A DNA stretch of 42,013 nucleotides, taken from contig DATKEG010000145.1 in the NCBI GenBank assembly GCA_035544515.1, positions 1-42,013 of the forward strand. Direction: 5' to 3'. Positions 1 to 7,507 of the stretch are shown here, piece by piece. Position numbers and translations under genes: made by a program. The notes beneath the pieces are model-generated. The model was not told where the DNA came from. It ran no database searches and was given only the letters and a program-made list of their open reading frames with translations. Numbering within the stretch: position 1 is the stretch's first letter; every line of letters begins with the position of its first letter. The DNA comes from DATKEG01 sp035544515. GTDB lineage: Bacteria > Acidobacteriota > Vicinamibacteria > Fen-336.

Positions 1-219
1 GGTGAAGTCGCCGATCACGAACACCACGCGATGCCCCTGGTCCTGGAAGTGCCGCATCTTCCGCATGAGCACGGTGTGCCCGAGGTGGATGTCGGGCGCG
101 GTCGGGTCGAAGCCCACCTTGACGGTGAGCGGCCGGCCGCGCGCGAGCTTCTCCTGGAGCGCCGCCGGTGTCACCACGTCCACGCAGCCGCGGACGAGGG
201 CGTCGAACCCGTCCGTCAC
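1..219 (-). CDS. tyrS: Tyrosyl-tRNA synthetase, N-terminal part (cut by window edge)
   Basis: Charges tRNA-Tyr with tyrosine in the cytoplasm. Only the first 73 codons are present; the gene runs off the left edge. The visible sequence has the class I synthetase pattern KVGFDPTAPDIHLGH, containing the HIGH-type ATP-binding signature (HLGH), followed by VLMRKMRHFQDQGH and VVFVIGDFT, characteristic of the bacterial TyrS family. The start is the GTG at 217-219, which overlaps the purN stop as GTGA, so the gene is probably translationally coupled to purN. Family assignment is firm; the KMSKS motif and C-terminal domain lie outside the window. Confidence 0.93.
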   Translation of the reverse strand, partial: MTDGFDALVRGCVDVVTPAALQEKLARGRPLTVKVGFDPTAPDIHLGHTVLMRKMRHFQDQGHRVVFVIGDFT

Positions 220-827
220 GGCCCGGTGTCCGCCAGGCGGACGCGCCGGCCCTCGACGCGGCAGCGGCCCTCCAGCATCAGCCGCACCGCGCGCGGATAG
301 ATCCGGTGCTCGGCTTCCAGGATCCGGGCCGCCAGGTCGCCCGCCGTGTCCGTCTCCAGCACCGGGACCGCTTCCTGCATCACGATGGGCCCCGTGTCGA
401 GTCCCGGCTCGACCAGGTGGACGGTGGCGCCGCTGACCTTCACGCCGTGCTCCCAGGCCTGGCGCTGGGCGTGGAGGCCGGGGAAGGCCGGCAGGAGCGA
501 CGGGTGCACGTTGAGCACGCGGTGGGGATAGGCGTCGAGCAGGACGGGGGAGAGAAGACGCATGTAGCCGGCCAGGCACACCAGCTCGACGTCGTGCGCC
601 GTGAGGTCGGCCTGCATCGCGCGGTCGTGCTCCTCGCGCGTGCCTCCGCGGTGGTCGCGCACAAGGGCGGCGACGCCCGCGCGGCGCGCCCGTTCGAGCC
701 CGGCGGCGCCGGCCACGTTCGAGATCACGAGGGCCACGCGGCCACCCAGGTCTCCGGAGGCGGCGGCGTCGAGCAGCGCCTGGAGGTTGCTGCCGCGCCC
801 GCTGATGAGGACGCCGAGGTTGCGCAT
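216..827 (-). CDS. purN: Phosphoribosylglycinamide formyltransferase PurN
   Basis: Transfers a formyl group from 10-formyltetrahydrofolate to GAR, the third step of de novo purine synthesis. 203 residues, the usual PurN length. Visible landmarks are the N-terminal LISGRGSNLQAL phosphate-binding loop, the folate-site stretch LAGYMRLLSP, the catalytic NVHPSLLPAFPG (Asn and His), and HLVEPGLDTGPIV with the conserved Asp. Starts at ATG 825-827, 16 bases after the purM stop, and its TGA overlaps the tyrS GTG. It sits in a purM-purN-tyrS operon, so purine steps 3 and 5 are co-transcribed. Confidence 0.96.
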   Translation of the reverse strand: MRNLGVLISGRGSNLQALLDAAASGDLGGRVALVISNVAGAAGLERARRAGVAALVRDHRGGTREEHDRAMQADLTAHDVELVCLAGYMRLLSPVLLDAYPHRVLNVHPSLLPAFPGLHAQRQAWEHGVKVSGATVHLVEPGLDTGPIVMQEAVPVLETDTAGDLAARILEAEHRIYPRAVRLMLEGRCRVEGRRVRLADTGP

Positions 828-843
828 CCGGGAAACGGCGCCT

Positions 844-1863
844 TCACTCCAGGATGACGCCGGCGCCGGGCTCGACGTGCCCGATCACGTGGCTGGTCTC
901 GCCCCGCCGTTCCAGCGAGTGCTCGACCTCGTGCAGTTCGCCGGGAGCGACAACCACCACCATGCCCACCCCCATGTTGAACGTGCGGTACATCTCCTCT
1001 TCCGGCACCTTGCCGGCGGCGCGGATCAGCCGGAAGAGCGGCGGCACCGGCCAGGAGGACGTGCGCACGCGCGCGGCGAGACCGCGCGGCAGGACGCGGG
1101 GGATGTTGGCGGGAAAGCCGCCGCCCGTGATGTGGGCCAGGGCGCGTATCTTCCCCCGCTCGAGCAGCGGTTCGAGCGCGGCCAGGTAGCCGCGATGCGG
1201 CGCCAGCAGCGCCCGCCCGACGGTCGTGCCCAGCTCGGGCAGGTGCGTCTCGACGGTCAGGCCCGCCGCCTCGAAGAGCGCCTTGCGCGCCAGGCTGTAC
1301 CCGTTCGTGTGAAGCCCGCTCGAGGGCAGGCCCAGGAGCACGTCCCCCTCCCGGACCGCCTGGCCGGTCAGGGCCCGCTCCTTCTCCACGATCCCGACGA
1401 TGAAGCCGGCGAGGTCGTAGTCGTCGGGCGCGTAGGTGCCGGGCATCTCGGCGGTCTCGCCACCGAGCAGGGGGCAGCCGAACTCGGAGCAGCCGCGCGC
1501 GAAGCCGGCCACGATCCGCTCCACGCGTTCGGGATCCATGGTTCCGAGCGCGATGTAGTCGAGGAAGAAGAGCGGGACGGCGCCCTGGACCAGGATGTCG
1601 TTGACGCAGTGGGCGACGAGGTCGTAGCCCACGGTGTCGTGTACGCCCATGGCCCGGGCCACCTGGATCTTCGTTCCCACGCCGTCGGTGGAGGCCACGA
1701 GCACGGGCTCGCGGTAGGCGGCCAGGTCCGGCCGGAACATGCCCCCGAACGACCCGATCTCGGAGAGGACGGCGGGGTTGAAGGTGGCGCGCGCCAGGGC
1801 CTTGATCCGGGCCTTGGCCGCGTCGGCGGCGGAGATGTCGACCCCCGCCTCGCGATAGTCCAT
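844..1863 (-). CDS. purM: Phosphoribosylformylglycinamidine cyclo-ligase PurM
   Basis: AIR synthetase: ATP-dependent ring closure of FGAM in de novo purine synthesis. 339 residues, normal for the family. The start is ATG 1861-1863, giving MDYREAGVDIS, which matches the canonical PurM N-terminus (xYxxAGVDI); the open frame extends further upstream without homology. Conserved stretches include STDGVGTKIQVA, CVNDILVQGAVPLFFLDY, LLGGETAEMPG, GLPSSGLHTNGYSLAR, HITGGGFPANIPR and FNMGVGM. No strong Shine-Dalgarno precedes the ATG. First gene of purM-purN-tyrS, divergent from the LysW-like gene. Confidence 0.96.
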   Translation of the reverse strand: MDYREAGVDISAADAAKARIKALARATFNPAVLSEIGSFGGMFRPDLAAYREPVLVASTDGVGTKIQVARAMGVHDTVGYDLVAHCVNDILVQGAVPLFFLDYIALGTMDPERVERIVAGFARGCSEFGCPLLGGETAEMPGTYAPDDYDLAGFIVGIVEKERALTGQAVREGDVLLGLPSSGLHTNGYSLARKALFEAAGLTVETHLPELGTTVGRALLAPHRGYLAALEPLLERGKIRALAHITGGGFPANIPRVLPRGLAARVRTSSWPVPPLFRLIRAAGKVPEEEMYRTFNMGVGMVVVVAPGELHEVEHSLERRGETSHVIGHVEPGAGVILE

Positions 1864-1921
1864 GAGGCAGCGATGATAGCGTATCCTCTCGGCGGCCGGA
1901 GGGGCACGCGCCGGGCTGAAC

Positions 1922-1943
1922 GCGCTCCGGACGTCCGGCGCGC
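1922..1943. promoter_or_regulatory. GC-rich dyad, candidate operator upstream of purM
   Basis: A perfect 12-base palindrome CCGGACGTCCGG (1927-1938) is embedded in a 22-base dyad with GCGC arms and one mismatched pair. It lies in the 179-base region between the divergent purM and LysW-like starts, about 60 bases before purM. The symmetry suits a dimeric regulator, or a hairpin. No regulator can be named from sequence, and chance palindromes are more common at this GC content. Confidence 0.3.
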
Positions 1944-2042
1944 GCAGCGGAGGGTTTCCTCTGCCGCCCCGCGGAGGCCTCAGGCCGACGCCGTGCGTTG
2001 CTTGACGTCGAAACGCAGAGCGCAGTGCCGCATGGAGGAATG

Positions 2043-2195
2043 ATGACCCGGTGCCCCGAGTGCGAGTCCGATCTCGAGCTGGACGGCTACGAGCTCGACG
2101 TCGGCGAGAACGTGAACTGCCCGGAGTGCTCGATCGAGCTGAAGGTGGTCTCCACGGATCCCACGACCGTCGCGCTCGTCGACGCCGAGGCCTGA
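2043..2195 (+). CDS. Small LysW-like zinc-ribbon protein
   Basis: A 50-residue protein with two CPEC knuckles (Cys4/Cys7 and Cys24/Cys27 from the chosen start) separated by an acidic stretch, the layout of the LysW/ArgW amino-group carrier and other TFIIB-type zinc ribbons. LysW carriers end in a conserved EDWGE-type tail whose last Glu carries the substrate. This protein ends VDAEA instead, and no LysX/ArgX ligase gene is nearby, so a carrier role is doubtful. Start: GGAGG at 2034-2038 favours ATG 2043 over the adjacent in-frame ATG 2040. Single gene, divergent from purM. Zinc binding is well supported; its role is unknown. Confidence 0.8.
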   Translation: MTRCPECESDLELDGYELDVGENVNCPECSIELKVVSTDPTTVALVDAEA

Positions 2196-2206
2196 CGCTC
2201 GACGGC

Positions 2207-2260
2207 TTTTTCACCGCAGAGGCCGCGTCCTCTCCGTTTCCCTCCGCGCCTCCGCGGTGA
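2207..2260. repeat. Dispersed intergenic repeat, copy 1 (with hairpin arms)
   Basis: Arms TCACCGCAGAGGC (2211-2223) and GCCTCCGCGGTGA (2248-2260) are complementary apart from one G-U type pair and flank a 24-base loop. Positions 2223-2260 match 26844-26881 at 32 of 38 bases. On the minus strand it reads as a series of GCGGAGG-like units, resembling short intergenic repeats seen in other environmental genomes. It lies between the convergent LysW-like and STAS genes. T residues sit only on the 5' side of the plus-strand stem, so it is not a standard intrinsic terminator. Confidence 0.6.
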
Positions 2261-2288
2261 GAGGGCCCGTCGGACGTCGGAGCGCGGG

Positions 2289-2633
2289 CTAGGCGTCCTT
2301 GAAGTGGGCGAGGGCGTCCTTCTCGTCGCGGTAGAGCTCGAAGATGGGCAGGAGCCGCGAGATGTAGAGCGTGGAGTGCACGCGCTCGTTGGCGTTGAGG
2401 AGCCTCAGGCTGGCGCCCACGACGCGCGCGGTGCGCAGTCCGGCCACCAGCTCGCCCACCCCGGCGCTGTCCATGAACGACACCGCGGACAGGTTGATCA
2501 GGATCTTCCGCCAGCCGTCGCCGAGCAGGGTGTCGATCGTCTCGCGCAGGATGCGGTCGCCCAGTCCCGCCGTGAGCTTGCCCTCGAGATCCGCCACCAC
2601 GACGTCGCCGGTCTTGCGGATCTCGATGTGCAT
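2289..2633 (-). CDS. STAS-domain anti-anti-sigma factor (SpoIIAA/RsbV-like)
   Basis: 114 residues forming a single STAS domain. The conserved phosphorylation-site motif FMDSAGVGELV is present (Ser at about residue 56), preceded by ILINLSAVS, as in SpoIIAA/RsbV proteins that bind and sequester an anti-sigma kinase when unphosphorylated. No kinase or sigma factor gene is adjacent, so the partner is elsewhere. Start ATG 2631-2633 gives MHIEIRKTGDVVV. It follows ppiD by 11 bases on the same strand, suggesting co-transcription with an envelope foldase and a possible envelope-stress link (inference). Confidence 0.88.
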   Translation of the reverse strand: MHIEIRKTGDVVVADLEGKLTAGLGDRILRETIDTLLGDGWRKILINLSAVSFMDSAGVGELVAGLRTARVVGASLRLLNANERVHSTLYISRLLPIFELYRDEKDALAHFKDA

Positions 2634-2644
2634 GGAAGGCGACT

Positions 2645-4567
2645 CTAACCCAGGACGCGCTGCAGCGCGTCGGGGCGGCGCTCGATGGTGTAGCGCTCGC
2701 GGGCCTTGGACAGGTAGGCACGGAAGAGCTGGCCCCGCTTCTGCTGCTTCAGCTCGTGCGCGATCTGGTCCTTCTGGCTCTCGAAGGCGGCCGGGTCGAA
2801 CGGCTTCCTCTCCAGCACCCGCAGCACCGCGTAGCCGCCGGGCGCGCGCACCGGCTCGGAGACCGCCTTCTCCGGCAGCGTGAAGGCGGCCTCCTCCAGC
2901 CCGCGGCTGGTGCCGAGGTCGCCCAGCGGCTGGCCTCGCCCCACCAGCGACGGCGTCTCCTTGCGCACGGCCCCCAGGGCGGCGGCCGCCTTCTCCAGGC
3001 CTTCGCGCCCGGCGCGCGCACGCAGGGCGGCGGCCGCCTCCCGCGCGCGCTCCATCGCCCGCTCCTCGACCAGGGCCGCCTTCACCTTGTCCTGCACCTC
3101 GGCCAGCTCGGGCAACTTCGCGGGCTGGATCTCGGGCAGACCCACGAAGGCCTGACCCGCGCCCACCGCCAACGGCTCCGACGCGACCTCGCCGCGCTCG
3201 AGCTCGAAGGCGCGCGCCACGAGCAGCGGAGAGTCGAGCACGGGCGGCCTCTCTCCGCGGGCGAAGGGCGCGCTCTTCTGCACGGCCAGGCCTTCGATCC
3301 GCCCGACGTCCTCGAGGCGGCGGCCTCCGGCCAGCGCCCGGGAGATCGCCTGCACCTTGTCGGCGACCAGCGCCGACGCCTTCTGCGCGACCAGGGTCTG
3401 CCGGATACCCTCCTTGACCTGGGCCAGCGCGGGGACCGTCTCCTCCTTGCGAGAATCGAGTCGGATCACGTGAAACCCGAAGCCCGTCCTCACCAGGTCC
3501 GAGACCTGGCCGGGATCGAGGGAGAAGGCCGCGTTGTCGAACTCGGGCACCATGCGGCCGCGCGGCGAGCAACCGAGGTCCCCGCCCGCAGACGCGGAGC
3601 CGGCGTCCTCGGACACCTTGCGCGCGATGTCGGCGAAATCGGCGCCCGCTTTCACCTGCGCGAGCGCCTGCTGCGCGAGCCGGCGCGCCTCTTCTTCGGG
3701 ATGGCCCTCCGCGGCCTCGGGGGTCGCCTTCACCTTCACCAGGATGTGGCTGGTGCAGGCCTGCTCCGGCTCCGTGAGCTCGTCGCGGCGCGCCTGGTAG
3801 TACGCGCCGATCTCCGCGTCCGTGACCGCCGCGCGCGCCCGCAGCGCGGCCGCATCCACGAGCAGATAGGAGACGACACGCTTCTCGGGGACGCGGAACT
3901 CCTCGCGGCGGGAGTCGTACGCGGCCTTGACCTCCGCGTCCGTGACGCCGATCTCCGGCGCGTATTTGTCGGCGCTCACCAGGGCGTACTCCGCCCTCAC
4001 CTGCTCGGTGCGGCGCCGGAACTCGCGCTCGGCCTCCCCCTGGCTCACGGCCACGCCGTCGGTGACGAGCGACTCGAGGCGCTCGGCCAGGAGCTGCTCG
4101 CGGTAGGAATCCTCGAACTCGCGCACGGATATGCCCTGGAGGTCGAGCAGGCGCTTGATCTCCTGCCCGCCCACGAAGCGCCCGTTCTGCTGGAACATCG
4201 GCGACGCCTCGATGGAGCGGGCGAGCGCGTCGTCGTCCACGCTCAGCCCCAGCCGCTCCGCCTCCAGGCGCACCAGGCGCTGCTCGACCAGGCTCGAGAG
4301 CACCTGCTCGTCGAGCCCGAGCCGGGCGAGCATGGCCGGGTCGAGCTGGTCGCCGTAGAGGCGCTGCATCTGCTGGCGCTGCCGCAGGTAGGCCCGCTGG
4401 AACTCTCCCAGGGTGATCGGCCGCCCGCCCACCTCGGCCACGGTCTCGCCGGGCGAGCCGGCCTCCTGGAAGGCAGGGATGTTGAACGTCAGGACGAAGG
4501 CCCCGATCACCAGCCACAGGAACACGAACAGCCAGCGCCGGTGGCGCCGCATGAATCCCAGTGCCAT
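2645..4567 (-). CDS. ppiD: PpiD-like membrane-anchored periplasmic PPIase/chaperone
   Basis: 640 residues, close to PpiD length. Layout: short basic N-terminus, one transmembrane anchor (about residues 13-31, WLFVFLWLVIGAFVLTF), SurA_N-type chaperone region (about 40-230), a parvulin domain centred near 265-365 (ACTSHILVKVK ... GGDLGCSPRGRMVPEFDNAAF), and a second degenerate parvulin-like C-terminal region. It assists folding of outer-membrane and secreted proteins from the inner membrane. Start ATG 4565-4567 has GGAGAGAGA upstream and a recognisable promoter. One of three parvulin-family proteins in the window. Confidence 0.9.
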   Translation of the reverse strand: MALGFMRRHRRWLFVFLWLVIGAFVLTFNIPAFQEAGSPGETVAEVGGRPITLGEFQRAYLRQRQQMQRLYGDQLDPAMLARLGLDEQVLSSLVEQRLVRLEAERLGLSVDDDALARSIEASPMFQQNGRFVGGQEIKRLLDLQGISVREFEDSYREQLLAERLESLVTDGVAVSQGEAEREFRRRTEQVRAEYALVSADKYAPEIGVTDAEVKAAYDSRREEFRVPEKRVVSYLLVDAAALRARAAVTDAEIGAYYQARRDELTEPEQACTSHILVKVKATPEAAEGHPEEEARRLAQQALAQVKAGADFADIARKVSEDAGSASAGGDLGCSPRGRMVPEFDNAAFSLDPGQVSDLVRTGFGFHVIRLDSRKEETVPALAQVKEGIRQTLVAQKASALVADKVQAISRALAGGRRLEDVGRIEGLAVQKSAPFARGERPPVLDSPLLVARAFELERGEVASEPLAVGAGQAFVGLPEIQPAKLPELAEVQDKVKAALVEERAMERAREAAAALRARAGREGLEKAAAALGAVRKETPSLVGRGQPLGDLGTSRGLEEAAFTLPEKAVSEPVRAPGGYAVLRVLERKPFDPAAFESQKDQIAHELKQQKRGQLFRAYLSKARERYTIERRPDALQRVLG

Positions 4568-4612
4568 GGGGGATCTCTCTCCAGACGGGCGCGGGGCGCC
4601 CGCGAAACGGCC

Positions 4613-4642
4613 ATTCTATCCGGCGGCTGCTTCGCGCCGCAA
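4613..4642 (-). promoter_or_regulatory. Putative sigma-70 promoter of ppiD
   Basis: On the minus strand TTGCGG (4642-4637), an 18-base spacer, then TAGAAT (4618-4613; five of six to TATAAT). Transcription would start near 4606, about 40 bases before the ppiD ATG. Located back-to-back with the fecR-like promoter. Confidence 0.5.
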
Positions 4643-4660
4643 CCGGTGTGAGGGCGTTCG

Positions 4661-4689
4661 TTGCGCGGGAGGAGCTGTTTGCATATAAT
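4661..4689 (+). promoter_or_regulatory. Putative sigma-70 promoter of the fecR-like gene
   Basis: TTGCGC (4661-4666), a 17-base spacer and a perfect TATAAT (4684-4689) in an otherwise GC-rich region. Predicted start of transcription is near 4696, leaving a leader of about 65 bases that carries a 12-codon ORF with a good Shine-Dalgarno. Confidence 0.6.
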
Positions 4690-4731
4690 CCCGTGGTCCT
4701 GTAAGTCGCTTGCACTGAAGGAATTTGAGCT

Positions 4732-4770
4732 ATGGGCGTCGCGGAACGGGAAGCGGTCGATGGCGACTGA
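4732..4770 (+). CDS. Possible 12-residue leader peptide overlapping the fecR-like start
   Basis: ATG 4732 opens a 12-codon frame (MGVAEREAVDGD) ending at TGA 4768-4770. GAAGGAA (4717-4723) lies 8 bases upstream, the best ribosome binding site in this leader. The frame overlaps the first 11 bases of the downstream gene in another frame, so the main protein may be translated by coupling or re-initiation. The peptide has no recognisable regulatory codon run. Confidence 0.4.
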   Translation: MGVAEREAVDGD

Positions 4771-6019
4771 CCGCAAGCCACGCCGAGCCGAGGACGACCT
4801 CGTCGACTGGTTCACCGTCACCTACAGGTCCATTTTCCTGACGCTCGGCGGGATTCTGCTCGCCGCGGGCCTCGTGTACGCCTATTTCTTCCGGGAGCCT
4901 CCTCCGGCGCGCGCCGTCGACCCGGCGCCGCCGGCGATCACCACCGCGCGCTTCACGACCCTCGAGGGGAGCGTGAAGGTGAAGCCGGTCGGGCAGTTCC
5001 AGTGGATGCCCGCCGACCGCGCCATGTTCCTCAAGAAGAGCGACCTCGTGCGCACCGGCCCGGGCTCCGCGGCCGAGATCACGTTCTTCGACGGCACGGT
5101 CGTGCACGTCCGCCCCGACAGCCTCATCACCATCGAGGAGACGTCGGAAGACCCGTCCACCAAGCGGCGGCGGGTCGCCTGGCATATCTCGTCGGGAGAG
5201 GTGAACTTCCAAACCGTGCGGCAGAACATGCCCGACAGCTCGACCGAGATCTCCACCCCGACCGTGCGTACGACCACCGGGGAGCCCAGCGAAGGCAGCA
5301 TCATCGTCGCGCAATCGGGCGACAGCGACGTGCGGCTCTACCGCGGCGCGACCGAGGTCCAGACCCGGTCGGGAGAGAAGATCCACCTGGGCGCGAGCGA
5401 GGGCCTGAAGGTGGACGCCGCGGGCAAGCCCGCGCCCAAGGTGACCCTGCCGCCGGTTCCCGCCCTCCTCGCCCCTCCCCACCAGACCGAGGTCAGCTAC
5501 GTCAACCCCGCGCAGGCCACCACGCTGCTCGTCTGGAAGCCCGTGCCGGGCGCGTCCTCCTACCACCTGATGCTCGACTACAGCGCCTACTTCAACCGGC
5601 CGCTGGTGGACCGCGCCGGGATCAAGGACAGCTCGGTCGAGTTGCGGGGGCTGGACACCGGCAAGTACTACTGGAAGGTGGCCGCGGTCGACACCACGGG
5701 CGTCGCGGGTCCCTACTCGGAGTTCGCTCGCTTCACGGTCAGCCGCCCGCAGGGCATCGGCACCGGCTCGGGGCCGCCGCCCATGCTCTCGCTGCAGCAG
5801 CCGCTCGACGTGCGCGCCAACATCCTGCAGGTGAAGGGGCGCACGGAGCCGGGCGCCACCCTCACCGTGAACGGCCAGCGCGTGGACGTGGCCTCCGACG
5901 GCACCTTCAACGAGTTCGTGACCCTGGACAAACAGGGGAAGCAGACCGTGCTCATCCGCTCCATGGGCCTCAACGGCGGGGTGCGCGAGCTGCGCCCGAC
6001 GGTCGTGGTGAGCTACTGA
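4760..6019 (+). CDS. FecR-domain membrane protein with FN3-like domain
   Basis: 419 residues from ATG 4760. One transmembrane segment near the N-terminus (about 24-43), then a FecR-type beta domain (about 65-220, with TTLEGSVKVK and FFDGTVVHVRPDS), a fibronectin-III/Ig-like domain (about 235-328, VWKPVPGASSYHLMLDYS and GKYYWKVAAVD), and a C-terminal Ig-like domain (about 340-419). FecR-like domains occur in cell-surface and signal-transfer proteins; no FecA receptor or sigma factor gene is adjacent, so a ferric-citrate role is not supported. It ends 4 bases before the GGDEF gene and is probably co-transcribed with it. Likely an envelope-facing structural or sensing protein; exact role unknown. 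Confidence 0.8.
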   Translation: MATDRKPRRAEDDLVDWFTVTYRSIFLTLGGILLAAGLVYAYFFREPPPARAVDPAPPAITTARFTTLEGSVKVKPVGQFQWMPADRAMFLKKSDLVRTGPGSAAEITFFDGTVVHVRPDSLITIEETSEDPSTKRRRVAWHISSGEVNFQTVRQNMPDSSTEISTPTVRTTTGEPSEGSIIVAQSGDSDVRLYRGATEVQTRSGEKIHLGASEGLKVDAAGKPAPKVTLPPVPALLAPPHQTEVSYVNPAQATTLLVWKPVPGASSYHLMLDYSAYFNRPLVDRAGIKDSSVELRGLDTGKYYWKVAAVDTTGVAGPYSEFARFTVSRPQGIGTGSGPPPMLSLQQPLDVRANILQVKGRTEPGATLTVNGQRVDVASDGTFNEFVTLDKQGKQTVLIRSMGLNGGVRELRPTVVVSY

Positions 6020-6023
6020 CGCG

Positions 6024-7430
6024 ATGGAGCGGGTGGCCGTCTTCGCCTCTCCGTCCCTGAGGAAACACCTGAAAGGGGCGGACGGCGCCCTCGCCTACGA
6101 GTTCTTCCCCCCGCTGGCGCCCACCACGCGGGAGAGGGACCTGCGCGCCTACGAGGGCGCGCTGGTCGAGCTGGGGAAGACGGCCACCGCCGAGGCCGTG
6201 CGCACGCTGCGGCGCTGGCTGCCCCGGAAGCCCCTGGGCAGCGTGTCGCTGCGTTGCGACGCCACCACCCTGCAGCGTTCGTCGCGGCTGGGCTTCGACT
6301 TCCACCTCGGTTCCTGGCGGCCGGGAGATCCGCCGGCGCAGGCGGTGCTCGCGCACCTGCACGCCGCGCACCGCCGCGACTCGGGTGAGACGCGGCGGCA
6401 GGAGGTCGCGCGACAGCTCCGCAAGACGTCGCAGCGCCTCGCCATCCTCACCGACATCGTCAAGACCGCCAACTCCATCCTGGAGCCCCGCAAGGTGATC
6501 GAGACGATCATGGCCAAGATCCAGCAGCTCATCCCCTCCGAGGCCTGGTCCATGCTCATGGTGGACGAGGAGAAGCAGGAGCTGACCTTCGAGCTGGCGC
6601 TCGGAGAGAAGGGCAAGGACGTGGCCTCCTTCCGGGTCAAGATCGGCGAGGGCATCGCGGGCTGGGTGGCGCAGACGGGCAAGCCCGCCATCGTCAACGA
6701 CACCGCGAGGGACCCCCGTTTCGCCGGCAAGTTCGACAGCAAGACCCAGTTCCGTACGCGCACCATCCTGTGCGCGCCGCTGATCTCCCGCGGGCGCACC
6801 ATCGGCGTGGTGCAGGTGCTCAACAAGCTCGACGGCAAGTTCAACCAGGCCGACCTGGAGGTGCTGCTCACCCTGGTGGAGCCCTGCGCCATCGCGCTGG
6901 AGAACGCCATCCTCTTCCAGCGCACCGAGCAGCTCACCATCACCGACGACCTGACCAAGCTCTTCAACTCGCGCTACCTCAACGTCTACATCGGGCGCGA
7001 GATCAAGCGCTGCAAGCGGCACGGCATCCCGCTCTCCGTCATCTTCCTGGACCTCGACGGCTTCAAGGGAGTCAACGACGCGCACGGCCACCTGGCCGGC
7101 TCGCGCACGCTGGCCGAGGTGGGCGCCATCCTGGTGGAGGCGGTGCGCGAGAGCGACATCCTGGCGCGCTACGGCGGCGACGAGTTCGTGGTGGTGCTGC
7201 CGGAGACACCGCCCTCCGGCGCGCTGGTGATCGCCGAGCGCATCCGGAAGGCCATCGAGAGCCACCATTTCCTGCAGGACCAGGGACTGGACGCGCGGAT
7301 CTCCGCCTCGTTCGGGATCGCTTCCTACCCCGACCACGCGCTCACGCCCGAGGGCCTCATCCAGAAGGCGGATCAGGCGATGTACCGGGTGAAGGAGCGT
7401 GACAAGAACGGCATCGAGGTGGCAGTCTAG
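6024..7430 (+). CDS. GAF-GGDEF diguanylate cyclase
   Basis: 468 residues, soluble. The first about 115 residues form no domain I recognise; a GAF domain spans about 140-295 (IGEGIAGWVAQTGKPAIVND, IGVVQVLNK) and a GGDEF domain about 303-468. The catalytic motif is intact (RYGGDEF, residues 382-388) and the inhibitory I-site RESD (375-378) lies five residues upstream, so the enzyme should make cyclic-di-GMP from two GTP and be subject to product inhibition. The GAF domain presumably senses a small ligand. It follows the fecR-like gene by 4 bases and precedes mreB by 77. Confidence 0.93.
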   Translation: MERVAVFASPSLRKHLKGADGALAYEFFPPLAPTTRERDLRAYEGALVELGKTATAEAVRTLRRWLPRKPLGSVSLRCDATTLQRSSRLGFDFHLGSWRPGDPPAQAVLAHLHAAHRRDSGETRRQEVARQLRKTSQRLAILTDIVKTANSILEPRKVIETIMAKIQQLIPSEAWSMLMVDEEKQELTFELALGEKGKDVASFRVKIGEGIAGWVAQTGKPAIVNDTARDPRFAGKFDSKTQFRTRTILCAPLISRGRTIGVVQVLNKLDGKFNQADLEVLLTLVEPCAIALENAILFQRTEQLTITDDLTKLFNSRYLNVYIGREIKRCKRHGIPLSVIFLDLDGFKGVNDAHGHLAGSRTLAEVGAILVEAVRESDILARYGGDEFVVVLPETPPSGALVIAERIRKAIESHHFLQDQGLDARISASFGIASYPDHALTPEGLIQKADQAMYRVKERDKNGIEVAV

Positions 7431-7453
7431 AATCTTGGAAGAACGCATCTTGC

Positions 7454-7472
7454 CGCGGGCACCGGACCCGCG
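7454..7472. other. Hairpin in the mreB leader
   Basis: CGCGGG and CCCGCG (6-bp stem, 7-base loop) lie between the GGDEF stop and the mreB Shine-Dalgarno. No T-run follows, so an intrinsic terminator is unlikely; it may affect mRNA processing or be incidental. Confidence 0.25.
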
Positions 7473-7507
7473 CCCGCGACCTCTCTTGGGAGAAGGAAAG
7501 TAGCGTC

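Noticed and set aside
1963..1977. CCTCTGC/GCGGAGG hairpin as a third copy of the dispersed repeat
   Set aside because: Only the short arms resemble the repeat; the central conserved part is missing.
3466..3481. parS-like TCACGTGAAAC inside ppiD
   Set aside because: Only 12 of 16 matches to parS, and the change pattern fits chance in coding sequence.
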